This document shows positions 48,652 through 57,894 of a DNA stretch of 64,000 nucleotides, piece after piece. The DNA is taken from NCBI GenBank assembly GCA_002311025.1, contig DBYY01000001.1, forward strand, positions 186,001-250,000, given 5' to 3'. Made by a program: the position numbers and the translations under genes. Source of the stretch: Candidatus Proelusimicrobium tauri. Its GTDB lineage: Bacteria; Elusimicrobiota; Elusimicrobia; Elusimicrobiales; Elusimicrobiaceae. Position 1 is the stretch's first letter. Every line of letters begins with the position of its first letter. Below the pieces are notes generated by a model. It was not told the origin of the DNA. It saw nothing but the letters and a program-made list of their open reading frames with translations, and made no database searches.

Positions 48652-49125
48652 CTATTTATATTCCAGTTTTACAAGTTTGTATTTAAGTTTTGTTTTCGGC
48701 AAAGCAAGTTCAAAAGTTTCGCCTTCTTTTTTGCCAAGCAAAGCGCCTGCCAAAGGTGATTTAACGGATAAAAGTCCTTTATCGGGATTACTTTCCATTG
48801 AACCGACCAAAGTATAAGTTGTTTGTTCTCCGTCTGATAAATCTTCAATAATAACCGTTGCTCCGATTCTCGCTTGTGTTTTATCAACGTTTAAATCATC
48901 TGTGATACGGACATTTCTTAATTTGATTTCCAAATCATTTATTTTTGCTAAAGTTTCGGCTTGTTTTTCTTTTGCGGCGACATACTCCGCATTTTCTTTT
49001 AAATCGCCTTGCCTTGCGGCTTCTCCGATTTCATTTGAAAGTTGTGCTTTTAATTTTTTTAGAGCTTCAAGATCTTCGCGAAGTTTTTCGTAGTTCTTTC
49101 TGCTAACATAAAATATTTCGCTCAT
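48652..49125 (-). CDS. greA: Transcription elongation factor GreA
   Basis: A 157-residue protein. The N-terminal coiled-coil hairpin carries the acidic tip ARQGDLKENAEYVAAKEKQ (about 37-55), which reaches the RNA polymerase active site. The C-terminal FKBP-like domain has SPLAGALLGKKEGETFEL. GreA stimulates cleavage of backtracked transcripts. Length and motif order are standard. A GGAGGAG ribosome binding site precedes the ATG. Confidence 0.95.
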   Translation of the reverse strand: MSEIFYVSRKNYEKLREDLEALKKLKAQLSNEIGEAARQGDLKENAEYVAAKEKQAETLAKINDLEIKLRNVRITDDLNVDKTQARIGATVIIEDLSDGEQTTYTLVGSMESNPDKGLLSVKSPLAGALLGKKEGETFELALPKTKLKYKLVKLEYK

Positions 49126-49151
49126 AAACTAACTCCTCCTACTATTAGAAA

Positions 49152-49190
49152 AGTTTAGCATTAAAAAAGCCGTTTAGCAAATGCTATAAT
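49152..49190. promoter_or_regulatory. Overlapping divergent promoters of greA and the TldD-like gene
   Basis: Minus strand: TTGCTA (49180-49175), 17 bases, TAAACT (49157-49152), serving greA. Plus strand: extended -10 TGC-TATAAT (49185-49190), serving the TldD-like gene. The two overlap, so the transcripts may compete. A 7-bp inverted repeat (TAGCATT/AATGCTA, 49156-49162 and 49180-49186) spans them. Confidence 0.55.
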
Positions 49191-49208
49191 AAAACTTGGA
49201 GGTTTTTT

Positions 49209-50897
49209 ATGAGAAAAATTATCAGTTATTTCCTTTTTTTAGTTTTATCTTTACCGGTTTTTGCCTGTGAGGCTTCTAAAGACCCTATCCTTAATACAAT
49301 GCAGCAAGAAATAAAACGTTCAATGAAAGTGTTAAAACAGCAAAAACCGTCGGTGTATTTTATGTCTTATATGATTACAAAAGGCAAAGAATATAAATAC
49401 TATTCTTCTCTGGGTAAAATTTCCAGCCAAGATACTACGGAAGAAGCAGTGTTGGATGTTGATGTTCGCGTCGGTAGCGAAAAAATGGATAATACCAGAC
49501 CTTTGAAAGGATTTTCTACCAGTTGGGTTTTCGGACAAATAAATACTTTAACACTTTTGACTCCAAATGATAAAGTTTTAAAAAATCTTCTTTGGCAGGC
49601 AACGGAAGAAGCCGTTAAAAGAGCGCAGTCTAATTACGAAAAAGTTAAGTCCAACAGCGCAAGTGTTGCAAAAAGGACCGATGATTCAGACGATTTCTCC
49701 GCACCCTTACCTAAAAAAACAAATTTCTGTGCGGAGTTAGAACCTTTCACTTTTAACGATCAGGAAATAATTGACTTAATAAATGAGTTTTCTTCTTTAT
49801 TTAAGGGTAAGGATTTTATTTTATCTTCCAACGTTTATTTTAACATTAGTGATAAAGTGGTATATTTTGTTGATAGCCAAGATAATAAAATGAAAAGACC
49901 GCAACGCCTTATCCGTCTTGGATATAGTCTTGAAACCTTAAACAATGATGGTATGAAACTTTCAAGAAATAATAATTATGATTTTGTTTCTTTGGAAAAA
50001 ATGCCCTCAAAAGAACAAGTAATAGCGGATATTAAAAAATCTATTGAAGAGTTAAGAATTTTACAAAATGCCCCCGTTGCGGAACCTTTCCACGGACCTG
50101 TTATTTTAAGCGGGCGCGCAGCAGGTGTTTTCTTCCACGAAATTTTAGGCCACCGTATGGAAGGCAACCGCCAAAAAGATGACGAGTTCGGCCAAACTTT
50201 TACGGGCAAAATTAATCAGCAGGTTATTTCACCTTTAATCAGTGTTTATGATGATCCAACAATGGAAACTTTTGAAGGTGTAGACTTGCGCGGACACTAT
50301 TTATATGATGACGAGGCTGTGCCTTCCCAAAATGTCGTTTTGATTGAAAACGGTATTTTAAAAAATTTCCTTATGGCAAGAAGTCCGATAAAAAACTTTC
50401 CACAGTCTAACGGACACGGCAGAAAAAGTATTAGCAGAAGGGCTATTTCCCGTATGGGTGTTACTTATGTAAAAGCAAGAGAAACAATTACCCCCGAAGA
50501 ATTAAAAGCCAAGTTAAAAGAAGAAATTAAACGCCAAAATAAACCTTACGGACTTTATATTGAAGATATTTCCGGTGGTTTTACAATGATTGATACAAGT
50601 TCACCTCAAGCGTTTAAAGTTAATCCTTTGCTTGTTTATAAAGTGTATCCCGATAATAAACCTGATGAAATTATTCGCGGTGTTGATATTGTAGGAACAC
50701 CCCTTGCAAGTTTTAATAAGATTATTGCCGCAGGTAATGATTATCAGGTCTTTAACGGTTCTTGCGGTGCGGAATCTGGCTGGGTGCCTGTTTCTGCTAT
50801 TGCACCTAGTTTGCTTATCAGCGAACTAGAAGTTGAGAAAGTCTATAAATCTTCAGCCAAATTACCGGTTTTACCTGCACCGAAGGGGGATAAATAA
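49209..50897 (+). CDS. Exported TldD-like metalloprotease
   Basis: A 562-residue protein with a Sec signal peptide (MRKIISYFLFLVLSLPVFAC); the Cys at its end may be a lipobox-like site. The C-terminal half has the TldD zinc signature FFHEILGHRMEG (HExxxH, about residue 312), then GVDLRGHYLYDDEAVPSQNVVLIENGIL and SNGHGRKSIS. TldD acts with TldE as a peptidase on unfolded or small peptides, and in E. coli the pair is cytoplasmic. Here both partners carry signal peptides. Followed by the TldE-like gene one base after its stop codon. Confidence 0.85.
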   Translation: MRKIISYFLFLVLSLPVFACEASKDPILNTMQQEIKRSMKVLKQQKPSVYFMSYMITKGKEYKYYSSLGKISSQDTTEEAVLDVDVRVGSEKMDNTRPLKGFSTSWVFGQINTLTLLTPNDKVLKNLLWQATEEAVKRAQSNYEKVKSNSASVAKRTDDSDDFSAPLPKKTNFCAELEPFTFNDQEIIDLINEFSSLFKGKDFILSSNVYFNISDKVVYFVDSQDNKMKRPQRLIRLGYSLETLNNDGMKLSRNNNYDFVSLEKMPSKEQVIADIKKSIEELRILQNAPVAEPFHGPVILSGRAAGVFFHEILGHRMEGNRQKDDEFGQTFTGKINQQVISPLISVYDDPTMETFEGVDLRGHYLYDDEAVPSQNVVLIENGILKNFLMARSPIKNFPQSNGHGRKSISRRAISRMGVTYVKARETITPEELKAKLKEEIKRQNKPYGLYIEDISGGFTMIDTSSPQAFKVNPLLVYKVYPDNKPDEIIRGVDIVGTPLASFNKIIAAGNDYQVFNGSCGAESGWVPVSAIAPSLLISELEVEKVYKSSAKLPVLPAPKGDK

Positions 50898-50898
50898 A

Positions 50899-52530
50899 AT
50901 GAAAAAACTTTTACTTATTATTGTTTGTTTAATCTTAAATCTTGCTGTTTTTGCCGCTGGCAACACCTTTAGGGATCTATCCGCGCAAGAGCAAGAAGTT
51001 TTTAAGGCAATGCAAAATGAAATGCAGCGCAATTTAAAAAATTTGAAAATGGATAAATTTGCGCGCCCTTACTATATTGCTTATAAAATAATTCCGGAAA
51101 CAAGATATCTTTTTAATGCAAGTCAAGGTGTTTTAATGCAAGATAAGAAAACTTATACCCCTGAGTATGAAGTGCAAGTAAGAATAGGCAGTCCAAAAGA
51201 AGATAACTCTTATTTTAATCCGAGTGTTTGGTTGCCAAAAGAAACAGATAGTTCTTTTGCTTTAAATTATGAAGATGTTAGCAAATTTCTTTGGCAGACA
51301 ACGGATATCGTTTATAAAAACTCTCTTGCCGAACTTACCGAAAAGCAAGCCTATAAGAAAAATAAACATATCAACCAAAAATATGATGATTTTTCTTTTT
51401 ATCCCGCGCAAGAACATTTTGATAATTTAACGGAGCCTACTATTGATAAAGAATATTGGCGTGAGGTTGCCCAAAAAACAAGCGCAAAAGGTGCTTTGCC
51501 TGAGTTTGAAGATTTTATGACATTTGTAAATATAAATTTTGCGCCGTCTTATTTTTTAACAAGTCGCGGTTCAAAATATTTGCAAGACAAATATTCTATA
51601 AAAATCAGATTTATTGCCCAAGGTCGTTTGGAAGACGGATTAGAGTTTAATTTAAACAAAACTTTAACTTACGCAGATTTTAAAGATGTTCCTTCTTTAG
51701 AACAACTTGAAAAAGAAGCCGAGGATTTTGCCAAAGAAGTTATTACCTTACAAAAAGCAAAAAAAGTTGATGCTTATATCGGGCCTATTCTTTTAGAAGG
51801 TTCGCAAGCCGCTGACTTGATGAGAGTTTTATCTCAAGGAATAAGCCGCACAAAACATATTGCAAGTAATGAGGATTATTCTTATTATGACGGTGCTTTT
51901 TCCGATAAACTAGGTTTAAAAGTTTTTAGTGCGGGCTTTGATGTCATTGATGACCCTTTAAGAAAAACTTTTGATAATAAAAAACTTGCCGGTTATTATG
52001 AAATTGACGAAGAAGGTGTTAAAGCCGAAAAAATACAAATTATTGAAAATGGCATTTTGAAGGATTTACCTTTTACGGCTTCTTTAACTAAGAACAATAA
52101 AAAATCTAACGGTCACGCGCGTTCTTACTATGGATATACAACGCTACTTGCACGCCCTTCAAACTTGATTTTGCTTGCACGCAGCACTATTGCCGAAGAA
52201 GATTTTATAAAGACTTTTCAAAACTTCTGTGCGGAGCAAGGTCTGAAGGCTTGCCCTGTAATTAAAGCACGCGATGGAGATACTTTCTTTGGTTTTATGA
52301 TTGATTCAAAAACCGGTGCCAAAACACCTGTTTACGGAGAAATGACCACTCTTAATACAAGAAGTTTAAGGGATATAAAATATGCCTCTGATAAAATGCA
52401 GGTTTATAATGAAATGACAAGAAACGGCTTTGGCTATTCCATTATTACGCCTGATTTGATTTTAGATAACGGCGAAATTAACCAAAGCAAAAGGCAACCG
52501 GCAAGAAAACCTTTGGTAAAAAGGCCGTAA
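50899..52530 (+). CDS. Exported TldE/PmbA-like partner without metal site
   Basis: A 543-residue protein homologous along its length to the preceding TldD-like protein (signal peptide MKKLLLIIVCLILNLAVFAA, then FRDLSAQEQEVFKAMQNEMQRNLKNLK; later YIGPILLEGSQAADLMRVLSQGI and SNGHARSYYGYT). Where TldD has HEILGH this protein has VLSQGI, so it cannot bind the catalytic zinc, exactly as TldE differs from TldD. It is therefore likely the non-catalytic half of a periplasmic heterodimer. ATG 50899 marks the signal peptide; an earlier in-frame start at 50833 overlaps tldD. Confidence 0.82.
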   Translation: MKKLLLIIVCLILNLAVFAAGNTFRDLSAQEQEVFKAMQNEMQRNLKNLKMDKFARPYYIAYKIIPETRYLFNASQGVLMQDKKTYTPEYEVQVRIGSPKEDNSYFNPSVWLPKETDSSFALNYEDVSKFLWQTTDIVYKNSLAELTEKQAYKKNKHINQKYDDFSFYPAQEHFDNLTEPTIDKEYWREVAQKTSAKGALPEFEDFMTFVNINFAPSYFLTSRGSKYLQDKYSIKIRFIAQGRLEDGLEFNLNKTLTYADFKDVPSLEQLEKEAEDFAKEVITLQKAKKVDAYIGPILLEGSQAADLMRVLSQGISRTKHIASNEDYSYYDGAFSDKLGLKVFSAGFDVIDDPLRKTFDNKKLAGYYEIDEEGVKAEKIQIIENGILKDLPFTASLTKNNKKSNGHARSYYGYTTLLARPSNLILLARSTIAEEDFIKTFQNFCAEQGLKACPVIKARDGDTFFGFMIDSKTGAKTPVYGEMTTLNTRSLRDIKYASDKMQVYNEMTRNGFGYSIITPDLILDNGEINQSKRQPARKPLVKRP

Positions 52531-52714
52531 ATTTAAAGAAGAAAAAACCGATGCTTTACTTTCGCAAGAAGAGTGGCAAGCCAAATATGGCGATTGTATT
52601 GTTTGCGAAGGCCCTGATCCTGAAAGTGTAGCGACTTATTTATCAGAAGAAATAGAACGAGAAAAGGAAACTGCCGAAATCGTCAAACTGTTAAAAGTTG
52701 CCGGTGCAAAATAA
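52520..52714 (+). pseudogene. Orphan coding-like fragment, no start codon
   Basis: A 64-codon frame, shifted from the TldE-like gene it overlaps, with codon use like a real gene but no ATG, GTG or TTG. It encodes an acidic, helical C-terminus: EEWQAKYGDCIVCEGPDPES, then ATYLSEEIEREK, ending VAGAK. A run of six A (52542-52547) could mark a frameshift, yet the TldE-like gene already has a normal end. It may be a remnant of a deleted gene beside tRNA-Leu. I do not recognise the family. Confidence 0.4.
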
Positions 52715-52752
52715 GTCGCGCACGTGTCTAACATTTAGGTCCTATATTTTGC

Positions 52753-52758
52753 TATAAT
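52753..52758 (+). promoter_or_regulatory. -10 box of tRNA-Leu
   Basis: TATAAT ends 9 bases before the tRNA. No clear -35 is visible; TTTAGGTCCTATA just upstream resembles the TAGGTCT element seen elsewhere in the window. Confidence 0.55.
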
Positions 52759-52767
52759 ATCTCTATT

Positions 52768-52851
52768 GGGCGGGTGGCGGAATTGGCAGACGCGTACGGC
52801 TCAGGACCGTATGCCCGAAAGGGCTTAAGGGTTCAAATCCCTTTCCGCCCA
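52768..52851 (+). tRNA. tRNA-Leu (anticodon CAG)
   Basis: The acceptor stem GGGCGGG pairs with TCCGCCC (one G-T pair), discriminator A. The anticodon stem TACGG/CCGTA encloses CTCAGGA, giving CAG. A long variable arm (GCCCGAAAGGGC) marks a class II tRNA; the T arm is AAGGG-TTCAAAT-CCCTT. CCA is not encoded. Confidence 0.95.
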
Positions 52852-52895
52852 TTTTTAATACTTATAAATTTCAATTTTTTATTCTGTGGAGTTGT

Positions 52896-53705
52896 ATGTA
52901 TTTAAGAAAATCTTCTAAAAGAAAAACTTTTGCTCCCATAAGTGCAAAAAGGCAAAAAAGACGCAGAATAAAAAGATTCTTCCTATTTCTCATAATCTGT
53001 TTGTTTTTATTTTTGTTGTTTTGGAGTATTAACAAGGGGTTTCAGTATATTTTTGAGCATAAAAGCCATTGGTTTGCTTGGAAGGCAAAAAAACTCGTTG
53101 TTGTGGCAGATGATGACTATACAAAACAGCAAATTCAAGATTTAATTTCCTTTAAAGAAGATACCCTTATCTCAAGCGAAGATGCTAAAAACATTAAAAA
53201 TTCTGTGCAATTAAGACTTAATCAAGTGCAGAAAGTGGATGTAAAGAGAGGATTTTTCTCAAAAGAATTAACGGTAAAAACTACAAATCACACAGTTTTA
53301 GCGAAGGTGGAAACAAAAAATAAATCTTTTTTGCTCTCCGAAAGTGGTATTTTATTTAATTATGAACAAGCCAAAATACCGTCTGAAAGTTTAAAAGTTA
53401 AATTAAAGGAAGAAATAAGAAGTTCTTTTTTGCTGCAAGAATTGGTAGAATTATTAAAAGATGTTAAAGCCCAAGACTTACAGGACTTAGATTATATTGA
53501 TACAGATTTAGAAAAAAAGACCTTAACTTTCTATTTGAAAAATGGTTCAATAGTTGATATAGGTTCTTTTGATTTGTATAATGGTAAAATAGTTGCATTA
53601 AAAGATATAATAGATATATCACACAAAAAAGGTATTAAAGAACCTTATAGAATAAATTTCAAATACTTTGAAGACGGAAAAATTTATCTTAATACGCAGG
53701 TGTAA
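52896..53705 (+). CDS. ftsQ: Cell division protein FtsQ-like
   Basis: A 269-residue bitopic membrane protein: a strongly basic cytoplasmic tail (RKSSKRKTFAPISAKRQKRR), one membrane helix (about 27-48) and a POTRA-like domain (about 65-135) with VKRGFFSKELTVKTTNHTVLAKVETK. The C-terminal part has DLEKKTLTFYLKNGSIVDIGS. Sequence similarity is modest, as usual for FtsQ; the call rests on topology and on its position three bases before ftsA. FtsQ links the divisome to FtsL and FtsB in the periplasm. A GTGGAG site precedes the ATG. Confidence 0.8.
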   Translation: MYLRKSSKRKTFAPISAKRQKRRRIKRFFLFLIICLFLFLLFWSINKGFQYIFEHKSHWFAWKAKKLVVVADDDYTKQQIQDLISFKEDTLISSEDAKNIKNSVQLRLNQVQKVDVKRGFFSKELTVKTTNHTVLAKVETKNKSFLLSESGILFNYEQAKIPSESLKVKLKEEIRSSFLLQELVELLKDVKAQDLQDLDYIDTDLEKKTLTFYLKNGSIVDIGSFDLYNGKIVALKDIIDISHKKGIKEPYRINFKYFEDGKIYLNTQV

Positions 53706-53708
53706 TTT

Positions 53709-54980
53709 ATGGCAAAATCAAATTTAATAGCAGGACTTGATATCGGCAGTGGTAAAATCACGGCGGTAAGCGGATATATGAATCAGGAAACAGGCAAACT
53801 AAATATTGTTTCAGGTGTAAGTGTTCCTTGTGCCGGTTTAAAAAACGGAATTGTTACCGATTTAAGACAGGTTAGCAATGCAGTAATAACAGTAATAAAC
53901 AAACTGGAATCGGACGCTAAACAAGATTTAAGAGGACTCTATATCGCTTTACGCGGTGGGCATTTACAATCTACGGTCAGTCACGGTGTTTGTAATATTT
54001 CAAGAGCAGATAAAGAAATAAATCCCGAAGATGTTGATAGGGTTATTTCCAATGCTCTTTCTGCTTGTTCTGTTCCGGATAATTATGAAAATGTCAGTGT
54101 GGAAGAACAAGAATTTATCGTAGAAGGGCAAGGCGGTATTATGAACCCTGAAGGTATGGACGGCACTTCGCTGGAAGTGTATGTTTATGTTACATCGGGT
54201 TTATCTTCTCCCTTATCAAATTTGCGCAAAGCAATAGCAAGAGCGGAATATAGAATTACCGGCACCCGCTATGGCCTTATGTGTTTGTCCGAAGCGGTTT
54301 TGACTCAAGAAGAAAAAGATTCAGGAGTGCTGTTGATAGATTTAGGGGGGGAAACCACATCCATCGGTATTTGCTGTGACGGTTGCTTACAATACTCTAA
54401 AGAATTTGATGTTGGTTGTGATTTGATTACAAGTGATATCGCTTATGCTTTGCACACCTCAAAGAGTAATGCATTAAAAATTAAAGAGCAAGAAGGCTTA
54501 TGTTTCCCTAGATATAACGAGGAAGAAAACGAAGAAGAAGTCAAAGTTTATTCCGCAGACGGAAAAGTTGCTACCACTTTAAAAAGAAGTGTTATTTTAG
54601 ATGTTATTTTACCTCGTATGCAAGATATTTTTAAGATGGTTAAGGAAAGCATATCGGAAATCGATATAGCGGGATATATCCCCGTAGGTGTTTTGACCGG
54701 TGGCGGCAGTTCTATGCCCGGTATTGAAAGTTTGGCTTCCCAAGTTTTCGGCTTAAAAGTGGTGCGTTGTGGTGGAGTTTCAAAAGAACTTGTAGAAGTC
54801 GCTAGCGAAGATTTTTTAAAGCCGGAATATACTACGGCGATTTCTTTACTTCTTTATGTATCTAAGAAAGAACCGTCCGACGGTAAAAAAGAACCTGAAA
54901 TTATGAGCAAATCACCCATAATGAAATACGGTAAAAAATTCTTTAAGAGTTTAATAAATTCTGATATATTTGGTGGTTAA
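53709..54980 (+). CDS. ftsA: Cell division protein FtsA
   Basis: A 423-residue actin-fold protein: phosphate loop 1 IAGLDIGSGKITAVSG, the FtsA-specific 1C region with YIALRGGHLQSTVSHGVCNI, phosphate 2 GVLLIDLGGETTSIGICC and the adenosine motif VLTGGGSSMPGIESLA. The C-terminus (SPIMKYGKKFFKSLINSDIFGG) is an amphipathic-type membrane-targeting tail. FtsA tethers FtsZ filaments to the membrane. Located between ftsQ and ftsZ with three-base gaps, the standard order. Confidence 0.95.
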   Translation: MAKSNLIAGLDIGSGKITAVSGYMNQETGKLNIVSGVSVPCAGLKNGIVTDLRQVSNAVITVINKLESDAKQDLRGLYIALRGGHLQSTVSHGVCNISRADKEINPEDVDRVISNALSACSVPDNYENVSVEEQEFIVEGQGGIMNPEGMDGTSLEVYVYVTSGLSSPLSNLRKAIARAEYRITGTRYGLMCLSEAVLTQEEKDSGVLLIDLGGETTSIGICCDGCLQYSKEFDVGCDLITSDIAYALHTSKSNALKIKEQEGLCFPRYNEEENEEEVKVYSADGKVATTLKRSVILDVILPRMQDIFKMVKESISEIDIAGYIPVGVLTGGGSSMPGIESLASQVFGLKVVRCGGVSKELVEVASEDFLKPEYTTAISLLLYVSKKEPSDGKKEPEIMSKSPIMKYGKKFFKSLINSDIFGG

Positions 54981-54983
54981 ATT

Positions 54984-56141
54984 ATGATGGACGATAGTTT
55001 TGATTCAATTTTCAACAATGTCAGCCAATTTGAAGGCAAAAAGGCAAAGATTAAATGCGTAGGTGTCGGCGGTGGCGGCGGTAATGCTATAAACCGCATG
55101 GTATCTTCCGGTATAAAGGATGTTACTTTCGTAGCGGTTAATACTGATGCTCAAGATTTAATGCGTAATAGGGCTTTATGCCGTATGCAAGTAGGTGAAA
55201 AACTTACAAAAGGGCTTGGGGTCGGCGGTGATCCAAAAAAAGGTAGAGAGGCCGCTTTAGAATCAAGCGAAGCACTAAAACTTTTAGTAAGAGATACCGA
55301 TTTACTTTTTATTACAGCAGGTATGGGCGGAGGAACAGGTACAGGCGTAGCACCGGAAATTGCCCGTATAGCAAAAGAAGATTACGGGGAAAATATTCTT
55401 GTTGTAGGGGTAGTTACCCGTCCCTTCAAAAATGAAGGCAGAGTGAAAAGCCAAATTGCTTATGACGGCCTAAAACATTTACGCGAGTATGCCGATTGCG
55501 TAATTGTTGTTCCCAACGATAAAATTTGCGAAAATATTGATAAAGAAACAAGTATGAACGATGCTTTTAAACTCGCAGATGAAGTTTTGCTTCAAGCAGT
55601 AAAAGGTATTTCCGAGGTCGTTTTAAAACCTGGCGAAATCAATATTGACTATAACGATTTGAAAAAAATTATGTTAAAATCCGGCCAAGCGCTTATCGGT
55701 ATAGGTTCGGCAAAAGGTAAAGACAGACATATAGAGGCAGTTAAAAAGGCAATGCACTCTCCTTTACTTGAAAATTCCGATATCACCGGTGCAAAAGGCG
55801 TAATTTTATTTTACTCTTCTTCTGAAAGAATTAGTATGTTTGAACAGCAAGAAGCAGCAAACATTATTAACGAAGCGGCTACAAACAGCGCCTTTATAAA
55901 ATTTGGTTATATGCATGACCCTACCCTTCCAAAAGGGGAATTAAGAATAACGGTAATAGCAACAGGGTTTCAAGATAATATAATGCCGGCAACTATTAGG
56001 GTTAGGGGTAGAGGGCTTGCTTCTGCTCTTCATCAAAACAGACACTCATTAGTGTCAACTACTACCCCATCAGACGAAAGATTTAGAAGATTGGAATTAT
56101 TAAAGCCTTCGTATTTAAGAAGGAAAATGGAGGATAAATAA
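54984..56141 (+). CDS. ftsZ: Cell division protein FtsZ
   Basis: A 385-residue tubulin-like GTPase: IKCVGVGGGGGNAINRM, the tubulin signature FITAGMGGGTGTGVAPEIA (about 107-125), VTRPF, and the T7 loop region with INIDYNDLKKIM. The C-terminal peptide LKPSYLRRKMEDK is the tail that binds FtsA. The linker between core and tail is short. Translation can start at either of two adjacent ATG codons (54984, 54987). It forms the division ring. Confidence 0.97.
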   Translation: MMDDSFDSIFNNVSQFEGKKAKIKCVGVGGGGGNAINRMVSSGIKDVTFVAVNTDAQDLMRNRALCRMQVGEKLTKGLGVGGDPKKGREAALESSEALKLLVRDTDLLFITAGMGGGTGTGVAPEIARIAKEDYGENILVVGVVTRPFKNEGRVKSQIAYDGLKHLREYADCVIVVPNDKICENIDKETSMNDAFKLADEVLLQAVKGISEVVLKPGEINIDYNDLKKIMLKSGQALIGIGSAKGKDRHIEAVKKAMHSPLLENSDITGAKGVILFYSSSERISMFEQQEAANIINEAATNSAFIKFGYMHDPTLPKGELRITVIATGFQDNIMPATIRVRGRGLASALHQNRHSLVSTTTPSDERFRRLELLKPSYLRRKMEDK

Positions 56142-56143
56142 AG

Positions 56144-57226
56144 ATGGCTATAGGTTTACAAGCATTACTTAAAACAGTTGTAGATAATAAGGCAACAGGT
56201 TTACACATAAGAGGAAACTCTGTTGCTTTTGTTCGTATGAATACAAAAATGAGAGCAATTGACGATGCTTTTTTAACTAACGACGAAGTTAAAAAAATTG
56301 CAAACTCTATTATGGGTGAAAGAGAAAAAAAACTTTTTGAACAAAATATGAGTGTGGACTTTGCTCTTGACGCAAAAGAATACGGTCGTTTTAGGTTTAA
56401 CGTTTTTAGACAAATGGGTAAAATTTGTATGGCTATCCGCCATATTCCTTTGGAAATACCTTCTTATGAACAATTAAATTTGCCTGTTGATGTTTTGAAG
56501 AATATAGCAGATAATCGTCGCGGTATTGTTTTGGTAACTGGTATGACCGGTTCAGGTAAATCTTCTACTTTAGCGGCAATGATAGATCAAATTAATAAGA
56601 CCCGCCACGCCCACATTTTAACTATTGAAGATCCTATTGAATTCGTCCACCAAGATAAAAAATCCGTTATCAGCCAACTTGCTTTAGGAACGGATACTCT
56701 TTCCTATACTTCTGCTTTAAAATATGCTATGAGGCAAGATCCTGATGTTATTTTAATCGGCGAATTAAGAGATGCGGAAGTTATCCGCGCTGCCATTACC
56801 GCAGCGGAAACAGGTCAACTTGTTTTCTCAACCATGCACACTATTAACGCTGTTCAAACTTTAACCAGAATTATTGAAACTTTCCCATCGGAACAACAAG
56901 GGCAAATCCGCTTTCAACTTGCGGATTTATTAAGAGGGGTTGTCTCTCAGCGTTTGGTTCCTAAAAAAGATGGTAAAGGCCTTGTTCCTGCAATTGAAAT
57001 TATGCTTCCTACGGCACAAATCAAAAAGCATATTTTGGACAATAATATTAACGATATTCACCAAGCAATACAAAAAGGTGATTATTATGGTATGGTAGAT
57101 TTCGACGATTCCTTAATAAATCTTTACAATAAAGGTATTTGCAGTATGGAAGATATTTTAGATTTCTCTACAAATCCCGATGCTGTTCAACTTACCTTAA
57201 AGAACTTTAGAAGGGAAGATGACTAA
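56144..57226 (+). CDS. pilT: Twitching motility / pilus retraction ATPase PilT
   Basis: A 360-residue secretion-type ATPase: GMTGSGKSSTLAAMID (Walker A, about residue 131-146), ILTIEDPIEFVH (Asp box), GELRDAEVIRAAITAAETGQLVFSTMHT (Walker B and His box) and a PilT-like C-terminus. PilT powers retraction of type IV pili. Here it lies two bases after ftsZ and overlaps cmk by one base, an unusual place. No assembly ATPase, PilC or secretin of a type IV pilus lies next to it; the orphan pilin at 38892 is the only such gene in the window. Confidence 0.88.
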   Translation: MAIGLQALLKTVVDNKATGLHIRGNSVAFVRMNTKMRAIDDAFLTNDEVKKIANSIMGEREKKLFEQNMSVDFALDAKEYGRFRFNVFRQMGKICMAIRHIPLEIPSYEQLNLPVDVLKNIADNRRGIVLVTGMTGSGKSSTLAAMIDQINKTRHAHILTIEDPIEFVHQDKKSVISQLALGTDTLSYTSALKYAMRQDPDVILIGELRDAEVIRAAITAAETGQLVFSTMHTINAVQTLTRIIETFPSEQQGQIRFQLADLLRGVVSQRLVPKKDGKGLVPAIEIMLPTAQIKKHILDNNINDIHQAIQKGDYYGMVDFDDSLINLYNKGICSMEDILDFSTNPDAVQLTLKNFRREDD

Positions 57227-57894
57227 TGTCAAAGTTGATTGCTATTGACGGTCCTGCCGGAGTAGGCAAATCTTCCGTTGGTAAAGCCCTTGCGAAAAAA
57301 TTTGAAATAAATTTTTTTAGCACGGGTGAGATGTATCGTTGCCTAGCGTGGAAAGTTCTAGAACAAGGCATAGATCCTCAAGATGAAAAGGCCGTTTTAG
57401 AAATTGCCCAAAAAGTAAAATGGACTTATCAGGCACAAGATAATGTGCTGAAAGTCTATATTGATGGTATTTGTCCTTTAGATAAAATACATAATGAAGA
57501 AGTCGGCAGAGCGGCAAGTAAAGTTTCCGCTATTCCTGCGGCAAGAATTCTTATAATGGACGAGCAGAAAAAACTTGCTCATTTAGGAAATATTGTTTTG
57601 GAAGGCAGAGATATCGGCACGCAAATAGCACCTTTTTCAAAAGTGAAAATCTATTTAACAGCAAGCGCAAAAGCCCGCGCAGACAGACGTGTAAAACAAC
57701 TTAAAGAGGCAGGTCAAAACCCTGTTTACGAAGAAATTTTGGCTTCTATAATCTCCCGTGATGAAAGAGATTCTAACCGCAAAATTGCTCCGTTAAAACC
57801 GGCAGAGGATGCCCTTATTATTGATACTTCCGATTTAACTTTGGAAGAGGTAATCAATAAGGTTTTGGAGGTTGCGACAAAAAATGTCTGGTAA
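57226..57894 (+). CDS. cmk: Cytidylate kinase
   Basis: A 222-residue P-loop kinase: IAIDGPAGVGKSSVGKALAKKF, FFSTGEMYRCLA (nucleotide-binding Tyr region), GNIVLEGRDIGTQIAP and ISRDERDSNRKIAPLKPAEDALIIDTSD, all hallmarks of Cmk. It converts CMP and dCMP to diphosphates. The order cmk, plsC, rpsA follows the arrangement common in Firmicutes and other phyla. It overlaps pilT by one base and plsC by 11. Confidence 0.95.
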   Translation: MSKLIAIDGPAGVGKSSVGKALAKKFEINFFSTGEMYRCLAWKVLEQGIDPQDEKAVLEIAQKVKWTYQAQDNVLKVYIDGICPLDKIHNEEVGRAASKVSAIPAARILIMDEQKKLAHLGNIVLEGRDIGTQIAPFSKVKIYLTASAKARADRRVKQLKEAGQNPVYEEILASIISRDERDSNRKIAPLKPAEDALIIDTSDLTLEEVINKVLEVATKNVW

